In this document: piece by piece, positions 31,787 to 32,518 of the stretch
Layout: each line of letters starts with the position of its first letter
How positions within the stretch are numbered: the stretch's first letter is position 1
Source of the DNA: Flavobacteriia bacterium
Lineage (GTDB): Bacteria > Bacteroidota > Bacteroidia > Flavobacteriales > Flavobacteriaceae
Length of the DNA: 32,518 bases
Direction: 5' to 3'
Assembly (NCBI GenBank): GCA_004293045.1
Contig: RDXY01000020.1
Location: 1-32,518 of the forward strand
The notes under the pieces: generated by a model
Seen by the model: the letters and a program-made list of their open reading frames with translations, nothing else
Databases searched by the model: none
What the model was told of the DNA's origin: nothing
Made by a program: the position numbers and the translations under genes

Positions 31787-32518
31787 ATGACATTTCAAGA
31801 GCAAATACAACAAGGCATTCCGGATATTTTACCACAACAAAAACCGTATGAAGTAACAATAAATCATGCGCCAAAGCGAAAAGAAATTCTTTCAGAAGAA
31901 GAAAAAAAATTAGCTTTAAAAAATGCTTTACGCTATTTTGATGCCAAACATCATGCCACGTTGCTTCCAGAATTTAAAGCCGAATTAGAAAAATATGGGC
32001 GTATTTACATGTATCGTTTCCGTCCAGATTACGAAATGAAAGCCAGACCTATTTCTGAATATCCAGGAAAATCGGAGCAGGCCAAAGCTATTATGTTGAT
32101 GATACAAAATAATTTAGATTATGCTGTAGCACAACATCCTCATGAATTAATTACATATGGAGGAAATGGTGCGGTTTTTCAAAATTGGGCACAGTATTTA
32201 CTTACCATGAAATATTTGTCTGAAATGACAGATGAACAAACGTTATCTATGTATTCTGGTCATCCAATGGGATTGTTTCCCTCTCATAAAGAAGCACCAA
32301 GAGTCGTAGTAACCAACGGAATGGTTATTCCCAACTACTCCAAACCAGATGATTGGGAAAAAATGAATGCGTTAGGTGTATCGCAATATGGTCAAATGAC
32401 GGCTGGAAGTTATATGTATATTGGCCCCCAGGGCATAGTTCATGGCACTACAATTACCGTTTTAAATGGTTTTCGAAAAATAAAAAAATCACCAAAAGGC
32501 GGTTTGTTTGTAACCTCG
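31787..32518 (+). CDS. hutU: Urocanate hydratase, 5' part (runs off the window)
   Basis: The first 244 codons of urocanase, which turns urocanate into imidazolone propionate in histidine breakdown. The frame has no stop up to the window end. The family is shown by ELITYGGNGAVFQNWAQY, TLSMYSGHPMGLFPSH, APRVVVTNGMVIPNYS and the highly conserved QYGQMTAGSYMYIGPQGIVH, part of the NAD-binding core. The first 110 residues differ from the enterobacterial enzyme and fit the longer Bacteroidota type. Other hut genes would be expected beyond the window but are not seen. Confidence 0.95.
   Translation, partial: MTFQEQIQQGIPDILPQQKPYEVTINHAPKRKEILSEEEKKLALKNALRYFDAKHHATLLPEFKAELEKYGRIYMYRFRPDYEMKARPISEYPGKSEQAKAIMLMIQNNLDYAVAQHPHELITYGGNGAVFQNWAQYLLTMKYLSEMTDEQTLSMYSGHPMGLFPSHKEAPRVVVTNGMVIPNYSKPDDWEKMNALGVSQYGQMTAGSYMYIGPQGIVHGTTITVLNGFRKIKKSPKGGLFVTS

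Noticed and set aside
31537..32518. DUF5522-hutU region as an undescribed defence or metal system
   Set aside because: Urocanase is standard histidine breakdown, and the small protein belongs to a known though uncharacterised family; nothing else supports a system.
1..32518. CRISPR arrays, insertion sequences, retron-like or toxin-antitoxin loci
   Set aside because: I saw no regularly spaced direct repeats of 25-40 bp, no transposase or reverse transcriptase motifs, and no small toxin-like gene pairs on either strand.

Overview
The window looks like a chromosomal segment of a member of the Flavobacteriaceae (Bacteroidota), close to Flavobacterium. The DNA is AT-rich. It carries a SusC/SusD pair, Bacteroidota-only families (Porin_10-type putative porin, DUF5686, DUF2851, DUF5522), and promoters of the Bacteroidota type (TTG or TTTG, 17-19 bp, then TAnnTTTG). 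Leaders are A/T-rich with almost no Shine-Dalgarno sequences. I see no phage, insertion sequence, CRISPR array or other mobile element, and no broken gene. This is mostly housekeeping DNA.

Layout. 1-5600, minus strand: DUF2851, a PspC-like membrane protein, a helix-hairpin-helix protein and an acyl-CoA dehydrogenase form one tight series. They are followed by rpsU, a XerC-type recombinase, hpf, tRNA-Thr and tRNA-Tyr, a block devoted to translation and ribosome control. 5600-9000, minus: a cystathionine beta-synthase-like enzyme with CBS domains and a putative porin, each with its own promoter. 9000-13620, minus: a susC-susD operon ending in a clear terminator. 13.8-18 kb: rnhB (+) converges on lipoprotein-lipB (-), and lysS (+) diverges from that pair. 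18-22.9 kb, minus: DUF5686 protein with a GIN-domain protein, and an M28 peptidase with aroQ. 22.9-23.0 kb, minus: the SRP RNA gene. 23.1-27.9 kb, plus: glutaminyl-peptide cyclotransferase, an oligopeptidase B-like S9 peptidase, a second cysteine synthase/CBS-like enzyme and a PsbP-like secreted protein, apparently one operon. 28.0-28.4 kb, plus: a small secreted protein of unknown function with a perfect promoter and its own terminator. 28.4-31.5 kb, minus: an ACC deaminase-like enzyme, a LysM glucosaminidase and hemL, overlapping at start/stop codons. 31.5-32.5 kb, plus: a 58-residue DUF5522 protein and the 5' part of hutU, which runs off the end.

The most informative signals are regulatory. 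rpsU has an 8-base perfect Shine-Dalgarno sequence, which is exceptional in a phylum whose ribosomes hide the anti-Shine-Dalgarno; its product also has Tyr54, the residue implicated in that hiding. Six complete -33/-7 promoters can be read. Two of them lie inside the 5' extensions of open frames and so decide the true starts of cbs and the M28 peptidase. Several intergenic gaps contain short degenerate repeats with a 7-bp period that no annotated feature explains. There is no gap above 300 bases without a gene.
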